From Aporrectodea caliginosa (taxonomy: Eukaryota; Annelida; Clitellata; Crassiclitellata; Lumbricidae): a stretch of 64,000 bases of DNA. Every line of letters begins with the position of its first letter. The first letter of the stretch is position 1. The notes beneath the pieces are model-generated. The model was not told the DNA's origin. It saw only the letters and a list, made by a program, of their open reading frames with translations, and made no database searches. The DNA is taken from the NCBI GenBank assembly GCA_020284085.1, contig JACEVL010000777.1:186001-250000 (forward strand). Direction: 5' to 3'. This document shows positions 63,081 to 64,000 of the stretch, one piece after another. Made by a program: the position numbers and the translations under genes.

Positions 63081-64000
63081 GTATGTTATGTCACTGCACT
63101 ACCATATATACCTTGGCTTTTATCTATTTCTAATTGACTGGCTCCTGTCGCGTGCGCTTGCCGGTGCTATGCTATCAGCTTGTTTCCCTGGTTTGGCCAC
63201 ACGTCTGAGTTTGCACAGGACTTACTGCATGGCTTCCAATCCACAGAATAACTGAGTACAAAATTTGTGGACAATTGTTTGCATAGAAAGCACCAGCTGA
63301 GCATTGCAGTTTGCGGTTTATGTTTCCTCGCTGCAAGGTTGCAGACCTGTGCTGTGCCTGTGATTTGCACGCCCCGGTTTTCAATCCATTATGCTGCATG
63401 GAGACCTCATTGTGTTTGGCACATAACTTTGTCCAGACCATTATGTGCTTGACTGCCCATGTAAATAATTAGTTGTGGGTTTTACTGGTTGAGATGTTGA
63501 ATAGATATGAAATTAAGTAATTGCCTCAGCTGGTCTTGTGCAAAATCAGAAGTGTGACCAAACTACCAGTAAAATATTTTTACCTATGCTGAATGAAGGG
63601 AAGGGATGGTGGCTAGGTATGCTACACTGTGCATGGATATAGTTATGGAATATTAAACAGGTTATTTATTATTATCATTTTTACACATTGACTGATTTAC
63701 TTGTGTTTTCGGATGGCTTGCAAGCCCCAATGACTCTTTCTGTTAATGGGTCTTGCTACCAAAAAACAATTCCCATTAAATCTTCTCTTATGATACAGAA
63801 CATTTTTTCCTACAGTGCTCTACAGTTGTTTTAGCCATCTACATAGATCATACTTCAGCATCTGATCAGTTACTATCATAAATCATCTTAGACATTTGGC
63901 TTCTGGCTTTCCCAAACCAACTTCATTCCCTATATGGAAGATGCAGTGTATAGCATCATAGACTGAATTTGCTTTCCTATTGGACTGTACACTATTAGCA
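63081..64000 (+). other. Trio: Start of Trio intron 39, nothing recognised
   Basis: 920 bp after the donor CTG|gtatgt. Overlapping ORFs on both strands at 63167-63452 lack motifs I know. The second GEF module must lie beyond the window. Confidence 0.55.

Larger units (their letters stand above)
51291..62837 (+). other. Trio: Trio intron 38 (11.5 kb)
   Basis: Largest intron. Holds a (CA)n-type repeat at 51714-51756, a GTG-rich run at 52898-52960, LINE pieces at 53056-53420 and 59260-59565, a 20-bp perfect palindrome centred on CTTAAG at 56094-56113, a short repeated GTACCACT/AAAGTGGTA block at 59103-59165, and the minisatellites listed below. Stretches 53421-56090, 56120-59090 and 59570-61020 show no gene or repeat I can support. 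With phase 0 on both sides, alternative exons could fit here unnoticed. Confidence 0.6.

Overview
This window is eukaryotic (animal) genomic DNA, AT-rich and full of introns. It is dominated by one large plus-strand gene, the TRIO/Kalirin orthologue: a multidomain Rho guanine-nucleotide exchange factor with a SEC14 domain, spectrin repeats and a DH1-PH1 module. I assembled 39 coding exons between 5489 and 63080 from GT-AG borders, codon phase and recalled similarity to the vertebrate Trio protein. They sum to 5,471 nt and read as 1,823 uninterrupted codons, with every phase matching across 38 introns. The gene is open at both ends. The N-terminal exon(s) before the GRDKRGG motif are not recognised here. 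The second GEF module (DH2-PH2) and anything beyond it must lie past 64000.

Layout: 1-5488 is upstream or intronic sequence holding two hAT-type DNA transposons with perfect 8-bp target duplications, a MITE and a tRNA-derived SINE. 5489-16577 encodes the SEC14 domain and the entry to the spectrin repeats (exons 1-5). 17388-40557 encodes the spectrin-repeat rod (exons 6-24) and includes an 8.4-kb intron 12 full of LINE debris. 41326-45318 encodes the linker and the catalytic DH1 domain (exons 25-31). 45811-47948 encodes PH1 (exons 32-34). 48166-51290 encodes a Ser/Thr-rich linker and the conserved [11 protein letters not shown] motif (exons 35-38). An 11.5-kb intron 38 follows, then exon 39 at 62838-63080 with an acidic, Pro- and polyQ-containing stretch.

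Everything else is intronic repeat. There are about twenty 5'-truncated LINE fragments from at least three families, told apart by their 3' tails. There are tRNA-type SINEs, a pogo/Tigger-like element, a 63-bp piggyBac-like micro-MITE nested in a LINE reverse transcriptase, and several minisatellites, one with a 4x32-bp higher-order period. I could not fix the species. Non-vertebrate-like divergence of Trio (estimated by eye), short 1-2 kb introns and this repeat mix suggest a marine invertebrate (sponge, cnidarian, hemichordate or similar), but that is inference.

The points most worth a second look are: the apparent lack of an SH3 domain between PH1 and the [11 protein letters not shown] motif; a tandem array in intron 35 seeded from the 3' end of exon 35 including its splice donor; the recurrent 41-codon and 64-codon exon lengths in the spectrin rod; and a CpG-bearing intronic patch in intron 36 that could be regulatory.
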